Part shown: piece by piece, positions 37,188-44,893 of the stretch
Layout of the letters: each line of letters begins with the position of its first letter
How positions within the stretch are numbered: the first letter of the stretch is position 1
Source of the DNA: JAZKHE01 sp040385525
GTDB taxonomy: Bacteria; Bacteroidota; Bacteroidia; UBA4408
Length of the DNA stretch: 64,000 nt
NCBI GenBank assembly: GCA_040385525.1
Contig: JAZKHE010000006.1
Span: forward strand, 248,001-312,000
Direction: 5' to 3'
Notes under the pieces: generated by a model
Told to the model about the DNA's origin: nothing
The model's input: only the letters and a program-made list of their open reading frames with translations
Databases searched by the model: none
Translations under genes and position numbers: made by a program

Positions 37188-37919
37188 ATGGAAACAACTC
37201 CCGTTTTTGGTTTAATAGTATTAGCACTCTTAAGTGGTGTGTTATTTATTTTGTTTGCAATTTTGGATATTATTGCCATAGTTAACCGCAAAAAAAATAG
37301 AATAATTGTATTTAGTGTTTTAACTGTTTTGTGTTTAGCAGGCGTTATAACTCCTCTAGTTACTATGTTTAACCGAACACGTAACTTTTTTAAAGAAGGT
37401 TTAGCTACAACTCAAAAACAAGCTGAAAGCTATTCAGAATATGGCGAATCGTCTATTGAATTTGAAAAACAATTGTATAGAGATTCGATAAAAAAATTCT
37501 CAGAAAATTACGAACAAATAGATGCCGATTATTTTAACAGCTATGGGAAATCAGAATGGTTTAGAGTTCCGTTGGTGTATCCGTATAGTTTAAACATGCT
37601 TGATGAGTTAAAATATGCATCAGTAAAAAACGATAAAAACACGAATTACGCTAAAGGCGAGTACGATGTTAATATTATTGAAAACATTTCGTATGCAGCT
37701 TTTGATCCTAAATTTTTATTGTGCCGTGTAGAAAAAGTAGTCAATTCATCGCCCGACGAAAATAAAGGAGAACCAGATTACATTTTATTTAATTTAAAAA
37801 CAGGCAAAACCGAAAAATATAAAAATTTTGAAACCATGCTAAGCTCAGCTAAAAAGCTGGGCTACATTGGCAGAGAAGACTTAGTGCCAATTTCTGAAAT
37901 ATATTATCAATGGTTTTAA
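37188..37919 (+). CDS. Hypothetical membrane-anchored protein (243 aa)
   Basis: Two hydrophobic helices (about 6-30 and 38-58), with RKKNR between them, are followed by a soluble part of about 180 residues with YSEYGESSIEFEKQLYRDS, an IPVL-free mixed region, and an end SEIYYQWF. I do not recognise the family. The ATG directly follows the prfC stop codon, and its own 3' end overlaps the start of the CPBP gene by 10 bp, so it is sandwiched in a coupled operon. Confidence 0.7.
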   Translation: METTPVFGLIVLALLSGVLFILFAILDIIAIVNRKKNRIIVFSVLTVLCLAGVITPLVTMFNRTRNFFKEGLATTQKQAESYSEYGESSIEFEKQLYRDSIKKFSENYEQIDADYFNSYGKSEWFRVPLVYPYSLNMLDELKYASVKNDKNTNYAKGEYDVNIIENISYAAFDPKFLLCRVEKVVNSSPDENKGEPDYILFNLKTGKTEKYKNFETMLSSAKKLGYIGREDLVPISEIYYQWF

Positions 37920-38704
37920 TTAGCAAATTAAAATCGTTTATACACCAAACAGAAAAAGAAAATTCTGTTTCTAATTCATTTTCAAAAAACACCGCAATCA
38001 CTTTTGCAATTAGTGCTTTTAGTTTAACTTGTATTTATTATTTAGGTGGTATTCGAAAATTGTTAATACTACTTAAATCTGTTGGTTTAGAAGAAAAAGC
38101 AAATTCACTTTTAGCATGGCTCGAAACACAAAACAATCCTCAACTAATTCAACTAACGTACTGGGTATTTGTGTTAAGCATTTTTTATTTATTGATACCC
38201 ATTTTAACCGTAAAATTTATTTACAAAGAAAATTTAATTGACTACGGATTTAACATAAAAGGAGCACTAAAAAAATACAAAGTATATGTGTATTTCTTTT
38301 TGTTTATGCTGCCTTTGGTGTTTATGGTTTCTTTTAGCAAAAGCTTTCAGAGCAAGTATCCGTTTTACGATTTAGCACAAAACGAAAGCCTCTATCCTAA
38401 CTTTTTATTGTGGCAAGTTTTGTATTTAATACAATTTATTGGCGTAGAGTTTTTTTTTAGAGGCTTTATGGTACACGGCGCAAAAAAAGGAATTGGTATA
38501 TACAGCGTTTTTGTTATGACAATACCCTACTGCATGATACACTTTGGAAAGCCCATGCCCGAAACCATAGCAGCCATTGTTGCCGGAATTGTATTAGGAT
38601 TTTTAAGTTTAAAAAGTAAAAGTATTTGGCTGGGAGTTGCTATACATTATAGCGTTGCCATTACTATGGATTTGCTCTCGCTGTGGCAAAAAGAGTATTT
38701 TTAA
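37910..38704 (+). CDS. CPBP-family intramembrane protein (putative metalloprotease)
   Basis: 264 residues with about seven membrane helices. The CPBP (CAAX protease/bacteriocin-processing) motifs are partly kept: GVEFFFRGF (motif 1, ExxxR; the usual second Glu is Phe here), CMIHFGKP (motif 2, His), and AIHYSVAITMD (motif 3, His). Because motif 1 lacks the second glutamate of EExxxR, activity is uncertain. The start overlaps the previous gene by 10 bp. Substrate unknown. Confidence 0.8.
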   Translation: MVLISKLKSFIHQTEKENSVSNSFSKNTAITFAISAFSLTCIYYLGGIRKLLILLKSVGLEEKANSLLAWLETQNNPQLIQLTYWVFVLSIFYLLIPILTVKFIYKENLIDYGFNIKGALKKYKVYVYFFLFMLPLVFMVSFSKSFQSKYPFYDLAQNESLYPNFLLWQVLYLIQFIGVEFFFRGFMVHGAKKGIGIYSVFVMTIPYCMIHFGKPMPETIAAIVAGIVLGFLSLKSKSIWLGVAIHYSVAITMDLLSLWQKEYF

Positions 38705-38718
38705 AATACTCCACCTAA

Positions 38719-38749
38719 TTTTATTGTTTATTAAATAATTGTATATTTG
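38719..38749 (+). promoter_or_regulatory. Candidate promoter of the DUF5677-like gene
   Basis: TTTT at 38719-38722, then 19 bases, then TATATTTG at 38742-38749. The -7 box fits TAnnTTTG exactly. It lies 55 bases before the ATG. Confidence 0.45.
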
Positions 38750-38804
38750 AGTAGATGAATAAAAGGCTATTAAATATAGCAAGTTGAGAGTAATTTAATC
38801 TCAT

Positions 38805-39653
38805 ATGTCAGAAAATATCAATAAAATTTCAGTGATTGCAAAACCTTACATTGAAAAAATATTCAATGAAGTTTTTAAAATTATTGAAAATGATTTAGGT
38901 GCATTAATTAAAAATCATCCTGAATTCAATGAATCCTTTCGTTACTTATCAATATTTGAAGTTAGAATCTCAAGAATTATACATGGTATACTTGATTTAT
39001 TATTAAAAGACAATTTGTATAGTTGCAAAATCTTATTGAGACCTTTGATAGAACATACTCTTAAATTAGATTACCTAATTCAAAAATCATTAAGTGATAA
39101 AAACGATAATATTTTTAAAGAGTATGCATTGTTCTGTGATTTATATGAGGAACTTCAATACCAAAAAAGCCTTGATTTTAAATCTAAGATTTTAACGGGT
39201 GAAGAAATTGATGAAGTAGCTTTTCAAGACCTGATCAAAAGAAGACCAGAGATTAAAGAATATAGTAGAAACAAGATTATTGAAAAAGCAAATCAATTTA
39301 CTTTTAGGAACATATTTAAATACCTAAATGAAAACCATGAATATGATTTTATCAATAGTTCTGATGAAAAAATGAAGAAAAGTTATAAGACATATCTTCA
39401 AATTGGTTCTTTATATTCTGACCTTTCGTCTTTTATACACGGAGGTACTTTTGCGGATGGATTTGAGTTAAAAATTCAACTTGACAAAGAAATTAATGAT
39501 TTTGAGATAATTGATATTTCTGAATATGTTGTAATAATGAATTTCTATGCAAGTATAGCCTTTATTGGATTTTGTAATACCCTTGAGAATAAATATGATG
39601 AAAACATAAAAAGGGTTGTAGATTATCAACTTGAATATTATAAAAAAATATAA
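38805..39653 (+). CDS. DUF5677-like helical protein (282 aa)
   Basis: An all-helical soluble protein. SRIIHGILDLLLKDNLYS followed by CKILLRPLIEHTLKLDYLIQ is similar to the DUF5677/HEPN-like signature, in which an R...E/H helix pair is conserved. LYSDLSSFIHGGTF later resembles the second conserved helix. Function unknown; such genes are common in accessory or defence islands. It has its own promoter and lies just before the decayed ruvX gene end and the fic gene, in an accessory patch between the CPBP and RuvX genes. Confidence 0.55.
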   Translation: MSENINKISVIAKPYIEKIFNEVFKIIENDLGALIKNHPEFNESFRYLSIFEVRISRIIHGILDLLLKDNLYSCKILLRPLIEHTLKLDYLIQKSLSDKNDNIFKEYALFCDLYEELQYQKSLDFKSKILTGEEIDEVAFQDLIKRRPEIKEYSRNKIIEKANQFTFRNIFKYLNENHEYDFINSSDEKMKKSYKTYLQIGSLYSDLSSFIHGGTFADGFELKIQLDKEINDFEIIDISEYVVIMNFYASIAFIGFCNTLENKYDENIKRVVDYQLEYYKKI

Positions 39654-39784
39654 CCATCAAACATACAATTTAGCCAGTAAGTTTTTTTTGAAAATAGTAT
39701 AATTTTAGTCTTCTTAAATGTTTGTTTACTTTAATAAGAAATAGCATGAGCAAGCTTACCCGAAATTCGGAATAGTAAAAGAAT

Positions 39785-39824
39785 TAACTAACGTTTTTGC
39801 CCCAAATAACTTTGTGAAATAATA
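39785..39824 (-). repeat. Decayed copy of the ruvX 3' end
   Basis: 34 of 40 bases match 40682-40721, including 27 of the first 30. Read on the minus strand it gives ISQSYLGQKR and a TAG stop, compared with ILQSYLEQKR and TAG in intact ruvX. The two copies bracket the fic gene. Confidence 0.8.
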
Positions 39825-39874
39825 TGATTAAATTAGTTTAAATTAGCTTTTAGGCAAAAATCACCAAAAACAAT

Positions 39875-39882
39875 TAGCTTTG
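39875..39882 (+). promoter_or_regulatory. Candidate -7 box of fic
   Basis: TAGCTTTG fits TAnnTTTG, 16 bases before the fic ATG. No -33 TTTG at the right distance. Confidence 0.35.
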
Positions 39883-39898
39883 TTTTCACAAACTTAAA

Positions 39899-40684
39899 AT
39901 GAAAGAAAAACTAAAAATCATCTCTACCCATTTACTAGAGCAATATTGTTCGCAGGTTAGCGATGATTTGCCTTTTTTGTTTGATAAATTGCAAGATGCG
40001 GAAATATCGAGCGAAAATTTTAGTTTTTACACTTCAGTTTCTTCTGTTTTTTCCAGCAAAATCGAAGGCGAAAATATTGAACTCGATTCGTACATCAAAC
40101 ACAAAAAATTTGGTATTGAATTTTTACCCGATTACACTAAAAAAACTGACGATTTATACAATGCGTATACTTTTGCTAAAACAGCTATTTTAAATAAACA
40201 AAACATCGTAGAAGCGCATAAATTGCTAAGTAAACATATTGTAGCTAACCACCAACAAGGTAAAATACGCACACAAAATATGTATGTGAGTACACCCGAC
40301 GGAAAAATAGAATACGTGGCTGCTTCGCCTTTTGAAGTAAAAACTGAAATGGAAAAATTTTATAGCGATGTTGATTTTTTGTTACGACAAAATCTTAACA
40401 CAAAACAAGTTTTCTTTTTTGCAGCAATGATTCATTTGGTTTTTGTAAAAATTCATCCTTGGAGCGATGGAAATGGTAGAAGCGGACGATTACTTGAAAA
40501 ATGGTTTTTAGCTCAAAAGCTTGGCGATAAAGCTTGGTTTGTAGATAGCGAAAGATATTATTATCAGCATCACCAAACGTATTACAATAACTTACGAAGT
40601 TTAGGTTTAGAATATCCAACTTTAGACTACAACAAAGCATTACCTTTTTTGCTAATGTTATCTAGTTCTGTTACAGAAAAATAA
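39899..40684 (+). CDS. Fic family protein (class II, with inhibitory motif)
   Basis: 261 residues. The Fic motif HPWSDGNGRSGR has H186, D190, G191, N192, R194 and R197 (W replaces the usual F), so the AMP-transfer site is intact. A class II inhibitory motif SxxxEG (S52-E56-G57, FSSKIEGE) precedes it, so activity is probably self-restrained through E56. Fic enzymes AMPylate or otherwise modify target proteins; the target here is unknown, and no separate antitoxin is visible. The stop TAA (40682-40684) abuts the ruvX stop. A decayed copy of the ruvX gene end lies upstream, suggesting insertion. Confidence 0.9.
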   Translation: MKEKLKIISTHLLEQYCSQVSDDLPFLFDKLQDAEISSENFSFYTSVSSVFSSKIEGENIELDSYIKHKKFGIEFLPDYTKKTDDLYNAYTFAKTAILNKQNIVEAHKLLSKHIVANHQQGKIRTQNMYVSTPDGKIEYVAASPFEVKTEMEKFYSDVDFLLRQNLNTKQVFFFAAMIHLVFVKIHPWSDGNGRSGRLLEKWFLAQKLGDKAWFVDSERYYYQHHQTYYNNLRSLGLEYPTLDYNKALPFLLMLSSSVTEK

Positions 40685-40721
40685 CTAGCGCTTTTGCTCC
40701 AAATAACTTTGCAAAATTATA
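40682..40721 (-). repeat. Intact copy of the ruvX 3'-end repeat
   Basis: The last codons of ruvX (ILQSYLEQKR, stop) plus the fic stop. The partner is at 39785-39824, 897 bp away in the same orientation. Confidence 0.8.
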
Positions 40722-41098
40722 GTAGCGCTTATTTGATCTACCGTTTCTTTATTTTGGCGGTCTTTCTTTTTTAAACCACTATCAATCATGGTTTGAAATG
40801 CCATTTTAGAAGTAAAACGCTCATCAATACGCACTATAGGTATTTGAGGAAAATGTTTGGTAAGTTGTTTTATAAAATTTACAATGTGTTTTTCTACATC
40901 AGAGTTTTCGTTGTTCATGCGTTTTGGTTTGCCAACTACAATAGTTTCTACATTATTTTTTAAAAAATATTCTTTTAAAAAAGCAAGCAAATCTTTTGCG
41001 TGTATGGTTGTAAGTGCCGATGCAATAATTTTAGAATCGTCGGTTACCGCCAAACCCACACGTTTTGTACCATAATCTATTGCAATAACTCTAGCCAA
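40685..41098 (-). CDS. ruvX: Holliday junction resolvase-like protein RuvX (YqgF)
   Basis: A 137-residue RNase H-fold nuclease involved in pre-16S rRNA 5'-end maturation and possibly Holliday junction resolution. Motifs: IDYGTKRVGLAVTDD at the N-terminus (first Asp), VVGKPKRM, IDERFTSK (Glu), and a final VDQISATIILQSYLE (last Asp). Length and motifs are complete. The C-terminal ten codons are duplicated beyond the convergent fic gene. Confidence 0.93.
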   Translation of the reverse strand: MARVIAIDYGTKRVGLAVTDDSKIIASALTTIHAKDLLAFLKEYFLKNNVETIVVGKPKRMNNENSDVEKHIVNFIKQLTKHFPQIPIVRIDERFTSKMAFQTMIDSGLKKKDRQNKETVDQISATIILQSYLEQKR

Positions 41099-41128
41099 TT
41101 TTGTAAAAATTTATTGGTAAATATACAT

Positions 41129-41136
41129 TATATTTG
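41129..41136 (+). promoter_or_regulatory. Candidate -7 box of dapD
   Basis: TATATTTG fits TAnnTTTG. It places the transcript start near 41140, which favours the ATG at 41160 over the GTG at 41148. Confidence 0.4.
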
Positions 41137-41159
41137 TTTTAAAATAAGTGAAAATAAGT

Positions 41160-41966
41160 ATGCAAAGCATTATTGAAAAAGCCTGGGAAAATCGTGAGTT
41201 ACTAAACAACCCAGAAACGCAAAATACCATTAGAGAAGTAATTGAACTTTTGGATAAAGGCAAACTAAGAGTTGCAGAGCCAATTGCTAACGGCTGGCAA
41301 GTAAACGAATGGGTTAAAAAAGCAGTTATTTTATATTTTCCGATTCAAAAAATGGAAACCATAGAAGTGGGTCCTTTTGAATTTCATGATAAAATGCAAT
41401 TAAAAAAGAATTATGCTTCACAAGGTGTTCGTGTTGTACCACATGCAATTGCTCGCTATGGTTCGTTTTTAGCAAGTGGAGTAATTATGATGCCGAGCTA
41501 TGTAAACATTGGTGCTTACGTTGATAGCGGTACTATGGTTGATACTTGGGCAACTGTAGGTAGTTGCGCGCAAATTGGTAAAAACGTACATTTAAGCGGT
41601 GGCGTTGGCATTGGTGGTGTTTTAGAACCTGTACAAGCTGCGCCTGTAATTATAGAAGATAATTGTTTTATTGGTTCGCGTTGCATTGTGGTAGAAGGCG
41701 TGCGTGTTGAAAAAGAAGCTGTTTTAGGTGCGAATGTTTGCATTACCATGTCAACAAAAATTATTGATGTTACTGGCGATAAACCTGTTGAATACAAAGG
41801 TATTGTTCCTGCGCGTTCGGTAGTAATTCCGGGTTCTTACACCAAGAAATTTCCTGCAGGAGAATTTCAAGTTCCTTGCGCTTTAATTATTGGAAAACGT
41901 AAAGAAAGTACAGATTTAAAAACTTCGTTAAACGATGCTTTGAGAGAGAATAATGTAGCTGTTTAG
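41160..41966 (+). CDS. dapD: 2,3,4,5-tetrahydropyridine-2,6-dicarboxylate N-succinyltransferase
   Basis: 268 residues from ATG 41160 (MQSIIEKAWENRELL, the usual DapD start); a GTG four codons earlier is less likely. The N-terminal helical domain is followed by a left-handed beta-helix of hexapeptide repeats (GAYVDSGTMVDTWATVGSCA, then IEDNCFIGSRC). It succinylates tetrahydrodipicolinate in the lysine / meso-diaminopimelate pathway in the cytoplasm. Other dap genes are not adjacent. Confidence 0.95.
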   Translation: MQSIIEKAWENRELLNNPETQNTIREVIELLDKGKLRVAEPIANGWQVNEWVKKAVILYFPIQKMETIEVGPFEFHDKMQLKKNYASQGVRVVPHAIARYGSFLASGVIMMPSYVNIGAYVDSGTMVDTWATVGSCAQIGKNVHLSGGVGIGGVLEPVQAAPVIIEDNCFIGSRCIVVEGVRVEKEAVLGANVCITMSTKIIDVTGDKPVEYKGIVPARSVVIPGSYTKKFPAGEFQVPCALIIGKRKESTDLKTSLNDALRENNVAV

Positions 41967-42073
41967 ATTTTAGAAGTGAGATATTAGATGTTAGACTCAA
42001 GACTGTTTACTTTATAATTTTAAAAACACTAATGATAAACCAAATTTTATCTTTGAATATTGAATTTTAAATT

Positions 42074-43033
42074 TTGAATATATTAATCATACAAACAGCC
42101 TTTATCGGTGATGCTATTTTAGCGACTTCGGTGCTCGAAAAGCTTCATCAATTCTTCCCTACAGCTCAAATCGATTTATTGGTGCGCAAAGGAAACGAAA
42201 GCCTTTTTGTTGAACATCCTTTTTTAAATGAAGTATTAGTTTGGGATAAAAAACAAAATAAACTCAAAAATTTACTAGGCTTAATTAATAAAGTACGCTC
42301 TAAAAAATACGATAAAGTAATTAATTTACATCGATTCGCTTCAAGCGGAATAATTACTGCTTTTAGCGCTGCTACAGAAAAAATTGGTTTCGATAAAAAT
42401 CCACTTTCGTTGTTATTTACCAAAAAAATAAAACATGTTATTGGTGATGGTAGACACGAAGTAGAAAGAAACCAAGAATTAATTGCTGATTTTACCGATA
42501 CCAAATTTAACAAACCTCGCCTCTATCCTACCGCTAACGACTATAAAAAAGTAGAAGAATATAAAACACAGCCTTACGTTTGTATGGCTCCTTCTTCGGT
42601 TTGGTTTACCAAGCAATTGCCCGAACAAAAGTGGGTGGAGCTAATTAAAAAAACAGATTCAAACACTAAAATATATTTATTAGGCGCAGCTAACGATACC
42701 GAAAAATGCGATTTAATCATTAAAAAAAGTGAAGCGAAAAACTGTGTTAATCTTTGCGGAAAACTAAATTTATTGCAGTCGGCAGCGCTTATACAAAATG
42801 CTGAAATGAATTATGTAAACGACTCCGCTCCTTTACATTTAGCAAGTGCTACTAACGCTAATGTAACTGCATTTTTTTGCTCTACCGTTCCGGCCTTTGG
42901 TTTTGGACCTTTATCAGATAAATCAATTATAAAACAAACTACAGAAAATTTAGATTGCCGACCTTGTGGTTTACATGGGTTTAAAGAATGTCCGAAAGGA
43001 CACTTTAAATGCGGAAATACAATTGAAATTTAG
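42074..43033 (+). CDS. Glycosyltransferase family 9 (heptosyltransferase-like)
   Basis: A 319-residue GT-B enzyme. It starts at TTG 42074 with MNILIIQTAFIGDAILAT, the conserved GT9 N-terminus. The C-terminal nucleotide-sugar half includes MAPSSVWFTKQLPEQKW, KIYLLGAAND, NLCGKLNLLQSAALI and VNDSAPLHLASATN, all typical of WaaC/WaaF. It would add a heptose-like sugar to the LPS core. The spacer before it is AT-rich. The tsaC gene begins 2 bp after its stop, so they are co-transcribed. Confidence 0.88.
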   Translation: MNILIIQTAFIGDAILATSVLEKLHQFFPTAQIDLLVRKGNESLFVEHPFLNEVLVWDKKQNKLKNLLGLINKVRSKKYDKVINLHRFASSGIITAFSAATEKIGFDKNPLSLLFTKKIKHVIGDGRHEVERNQELIADFTDTKFNKPRLYPTANDYKKVEEYKTQPYVCMAPSSVWFTKQLPEQKWVELIKKTDSNTKIYLLGAANDTEKCDLIIKKSEAKNCVNLCGKLNLLQSAALIQNAEMNYVNDSAPLHLASATNANVTAFFCSTVPAFGFGPLSDKSIIKQTTENLDCRPCGLHGFKECPKGHFKCGNTIEI

Positions 43034-43035
43034 TT

Positions 43036-43599
43036 ATGGAACAAGAACTACAAAAAGCATTAGAAGTATTAAAAAACGGAGGTGTAATTATTTATCCTAC
43101 CGATACCGTTTGGGGATTGGGTTGCGATGCCACCAACAGTAAAGCCATTGAAAAACTAATTGAAATAAAAGGCAAACAAGCTAACAACGGACTAATTGTA
43201 TTGGTAGATAAAGACATTAATTTAAACAAATACGTTGACGAAGTTCCAGAAGTGGCTTGGGAAATAATTGAAGTTTCTGATAAACCCATCACCATTATTT
43301 ACGACAAAGTAAAAGGTATTGCAGCGCAATGTATTGCACCCGATGGCAGTGCAGCCATTAGAGTGGTGAACGATGAATTTTGTAAAAAATTAATTTACAA
43401 ATTAGGCAAACCTATTGTTTCTACCTCGGCTAACTTTAGCGGACAACCAACTCCTGCTAACTTTTTAGAAGTAAATAAAGACTTACAACAAAAAGTAGAT
43501 TACGTTGTAAACTGGCGCCAAAACGAGAAAACACAAGCAGCAGCTTCTTCCATAATTAAAATATCAAACAGCGGTAGCTTTAAAATTATTAGGAAATAA
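43036..43599 (+). CDS. tsaC: L-threonylcarbamoyladenylate synthase
   Basis: 187 residues of the Sua5/YciO/YrdC family, making threonylcarbamoyl-AMP for the tRNA t6A modification. Motifs: GGVIIYPTDTVWGLGCDA near the N-terminus, KGKQANNGLIVLV, and STSANFSGQPTP. It is the short form without the Sua5 C-terminal domain. The final 54 bases recur at 44894-44947, beyond an inserted two-gene module whose last stop codon lies 1 bp from the tsaC stop. Confidence 0.93.
   Translation: MEQELQKALEVLKNGGVIIYPTDTVWGLGCDATNSKAIEKLIEIKGKQANNGLIVLVDKDINLNKYVDEVPEVAWEIIEVSDKPITIIYDKVKGIAAQCIAPDGSAAIRVVNDEFCKKLIYKLGKPIVSTSANFSGQPTPANFLEVNKDLQQKVDYVVNWRQNEKTQAAASSIIKISNSGSFKIIRK
43546..43599 (+). repeat. 54-bp direct repeat, copy 1 (tsaC 3' end)
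   Basis: Encodes SSIIKISNSGSFKIIRK and the stop. It matches 44894-44947 at 52 of 54 bases; both differences are synonymous third-position changes (TCC/TCT and AAC/AAT). Confidence 0.92.
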
Positions 43600-43600
43600 T

Positions 43601-44293
43601 TTAGATACTGTTTGCTACTTTATTTAAGTTATTCATAATTCTATTAAAACGTTCTTGTTTATTTTCATAATACAAATTAGCCTCTATTGCTTCTTGTTTT
43701 ATTCTGTCATTTATAATTTTTTGAAATTCTTCTATCAAAAAATCTTTAACATTTTGATTAGCATTTTCTATTAGTTCAACAAAATCAAGTCTGTTATCCA
43801 TTATATATCCTATATCTTCAAAATCGCTACTTGTAATAGGGTTGTTTTTTCCTCTGTTATTATATGCTTCAAATTTTGTAGCTAAAAAATATGGTAATGA
43901 TAATATTTGAATTTGAAAATCTTCAATTTTAATTTTTTCTCTACTGCTGTAACCTTTTTCAAACCAAGAGTTTGCTGGCGCCCAATCAATACTTTTTGTA
44001 TTCATCACATCTACCAATATATCTTCGTATTTAAATCTACAAATAACATCTTCATCAGCTGTTTGCTTAAATCCTTTTGAAATTAAATCAAGTCTTACTT
44101 TTTCTAATTCACTTATTGATGCAACAGACAAACTAATATCAATATCCTTTGTTGGTCTTACATCATCAGCCGCTGGGTCGTTAGCATAAATACTAACTAC
44201 AGCACCACCAACATAAATTACATTGTTATTTAATTCTCCTAAAGCTTTAGCAATTCTCTTTATTACGTTTAGATTAAAAATTGTATTTTTCAT
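43601..44293 (-). CDS. Nucleotidyltransferase of the AbiEii/MNT-like superfamily (toxin candidate)
   Basis: A 230-residue polymerase-beta-fold nucleotidyltransferase. The active site is G29-G30 (YVGGAVVSIY), then R46 and the metal-binding pair D50/D52 (RPTKDIDISL). A third acidic residue is likely in VDVMNTKSID. This fits AbiEii-type toxins, some of which modify tRNA 3' ends, and is related to CCA-adding enzymes, but no CCA domain follows. It starts with a one-base TAATG overlap with the upstream HTH gene. Toxin function is inferred from the gene pair and the fold. Confidence 0.8.
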   Translation of the reverse strand: MKNTIFNLNVIKRIAKALGELNNNVIYVGGAVVSIYANDPAADDVRPTKDIDISLSVASISELEKVRLDLISKGFKQTADEDVICRFKYEDILVDVMNTKSIDWAPANSWFEKGYSSREKIKIEDFQIQILSLPYFLATKFEAYNNRGKNNPITSSDFEDIGYIMDNRLDFVELIENANQNVKDFLIEEFQKIINDRIKQEAIEANLYYENKQERFNRIMNNLNKVANSI

Positions 44294-44802
44294 TAAATTC
44301 TTTTTTTAAGCTCTTCAATAGCAATTTTTTTCTCTCTTACTTTTCCAATCCTTAACGTATCAATCAAAGAAAGAATTTCGTGTAATTTTTTATCCCGCTT
44401 ACAAGCTATTGGTACATTTACGTGTAAAGGATTTATTGCTTGCCCTCTAGTATCTCCTTCTGAATATGGCCAAACTACACTCTCATTGCTTTGTATTTCT
44501 TTTGCTAAGGGATTAGCTGAATATGCAGTAACCATTCCTCTAACCAAAGCTCCTGGTTTTTCAGGAAACACATATCTAAAACCGTGCTCTAAAAATTCAA
44601 TTAACGATTGCTTCATTAAACGTTTTTTATCCGACGCTAATAAACCCGCATAAACTGATCTATTTATACTTTCACTTATTTCGCTTGCGCTAATACCTAA
44701 TTCATAAGCTAAATCTTTCATCATCCAGTTTTCGTTATCTTTTGCTGCAATTTTTGCTAAAATTACCAAATCATGAGGTCTCATGCCGTTATGTTTTTTC
44801 AT
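44293..44802 (-). CDS. HTH protein, AbiEi-like repressor/antitoxin candidate (169 aa)
   Basis: The N-terminus has a winged-helix-like HTH: MRPHDLVILAKIAAKDNE, then WMMKDLAYELGISASEISES and INRSVYAGLL. The C-terminal half is basic at its end (KVREKKIAIEELKKRI). It is the first gene of the pair and is translationally coupled to the nucleotidyltransferase. An 11-bp inverted repeat overlapping its promoter suggests autorepression, as in AbiE systems. Exact family not certain; it is shorter than typical AbiEi. Confidence 0.7.
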   Translation of the reverse strand: MKKHNGMRPHDLVILAKIAAKDNENWMMKDLAYELGISASEISESINRSVYAGLLASDKKRLMKQSLIEFLEHGFRYVFPEKPGALVRGMVTAYSANPLAKEIQSNESVVWPYSEGDTRGQAINPLHVNVPIACKRDKKLHEILSLIDTLRIGKVREKKIAIEELKKRI

Positions 44803-44822
44803 TTATTTATTATTAAGCATAA

Positions 44823-44854
44823 CAAATATAGAAAATATATTCTCAATTTGCAAA
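44823..44854 (-). promoter_or_regulatory. Consensus promoter of the HTH/nucleotidyltransferase operon
   Basis: On the minus strand: TTTG (44854-44851), 20 bases, TATATTTG (44830-44823). This is an exact match to the Bacteroidota form, 20 bases before the HTH ATG. Confidence 0.65.
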
Positions 44855-44870
44855 TCGCGAATTGAGAATA
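44838..44870. promoter_or_regulatory. Inverted-repeat operator over the module promoter
   Basis: TATTCTCAATT (44838-44848), 11 bases, AATTGAGAATA (44860-44870): an 11-bp perfect inverted repeat. One arm lies between the -33 and -7 boxes and the -33 box is in the spacer, so a bound repressor would block the promoter. Confidence 0.7.
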
Positions 44871-44893
44871 GTTAATTTAACATAAAAATAATC

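Noticed and set aside
38705..38804. Further ruvX-end copy before the DUF5677-like gene
   Set aside because: CTCCACCTAATTTT resembles CTCCAAATAACTTT over 14 bases, but the translated peptide does not match, so it is probably chance in AT-rich DNA.
43601..44293. CCA-adding enzyme paralogue
   Set aside because: It shares the GG...DxD core but lacks the downstream CCA-enzyme motifs and the HD domain, and it is paired with an HTH gene.
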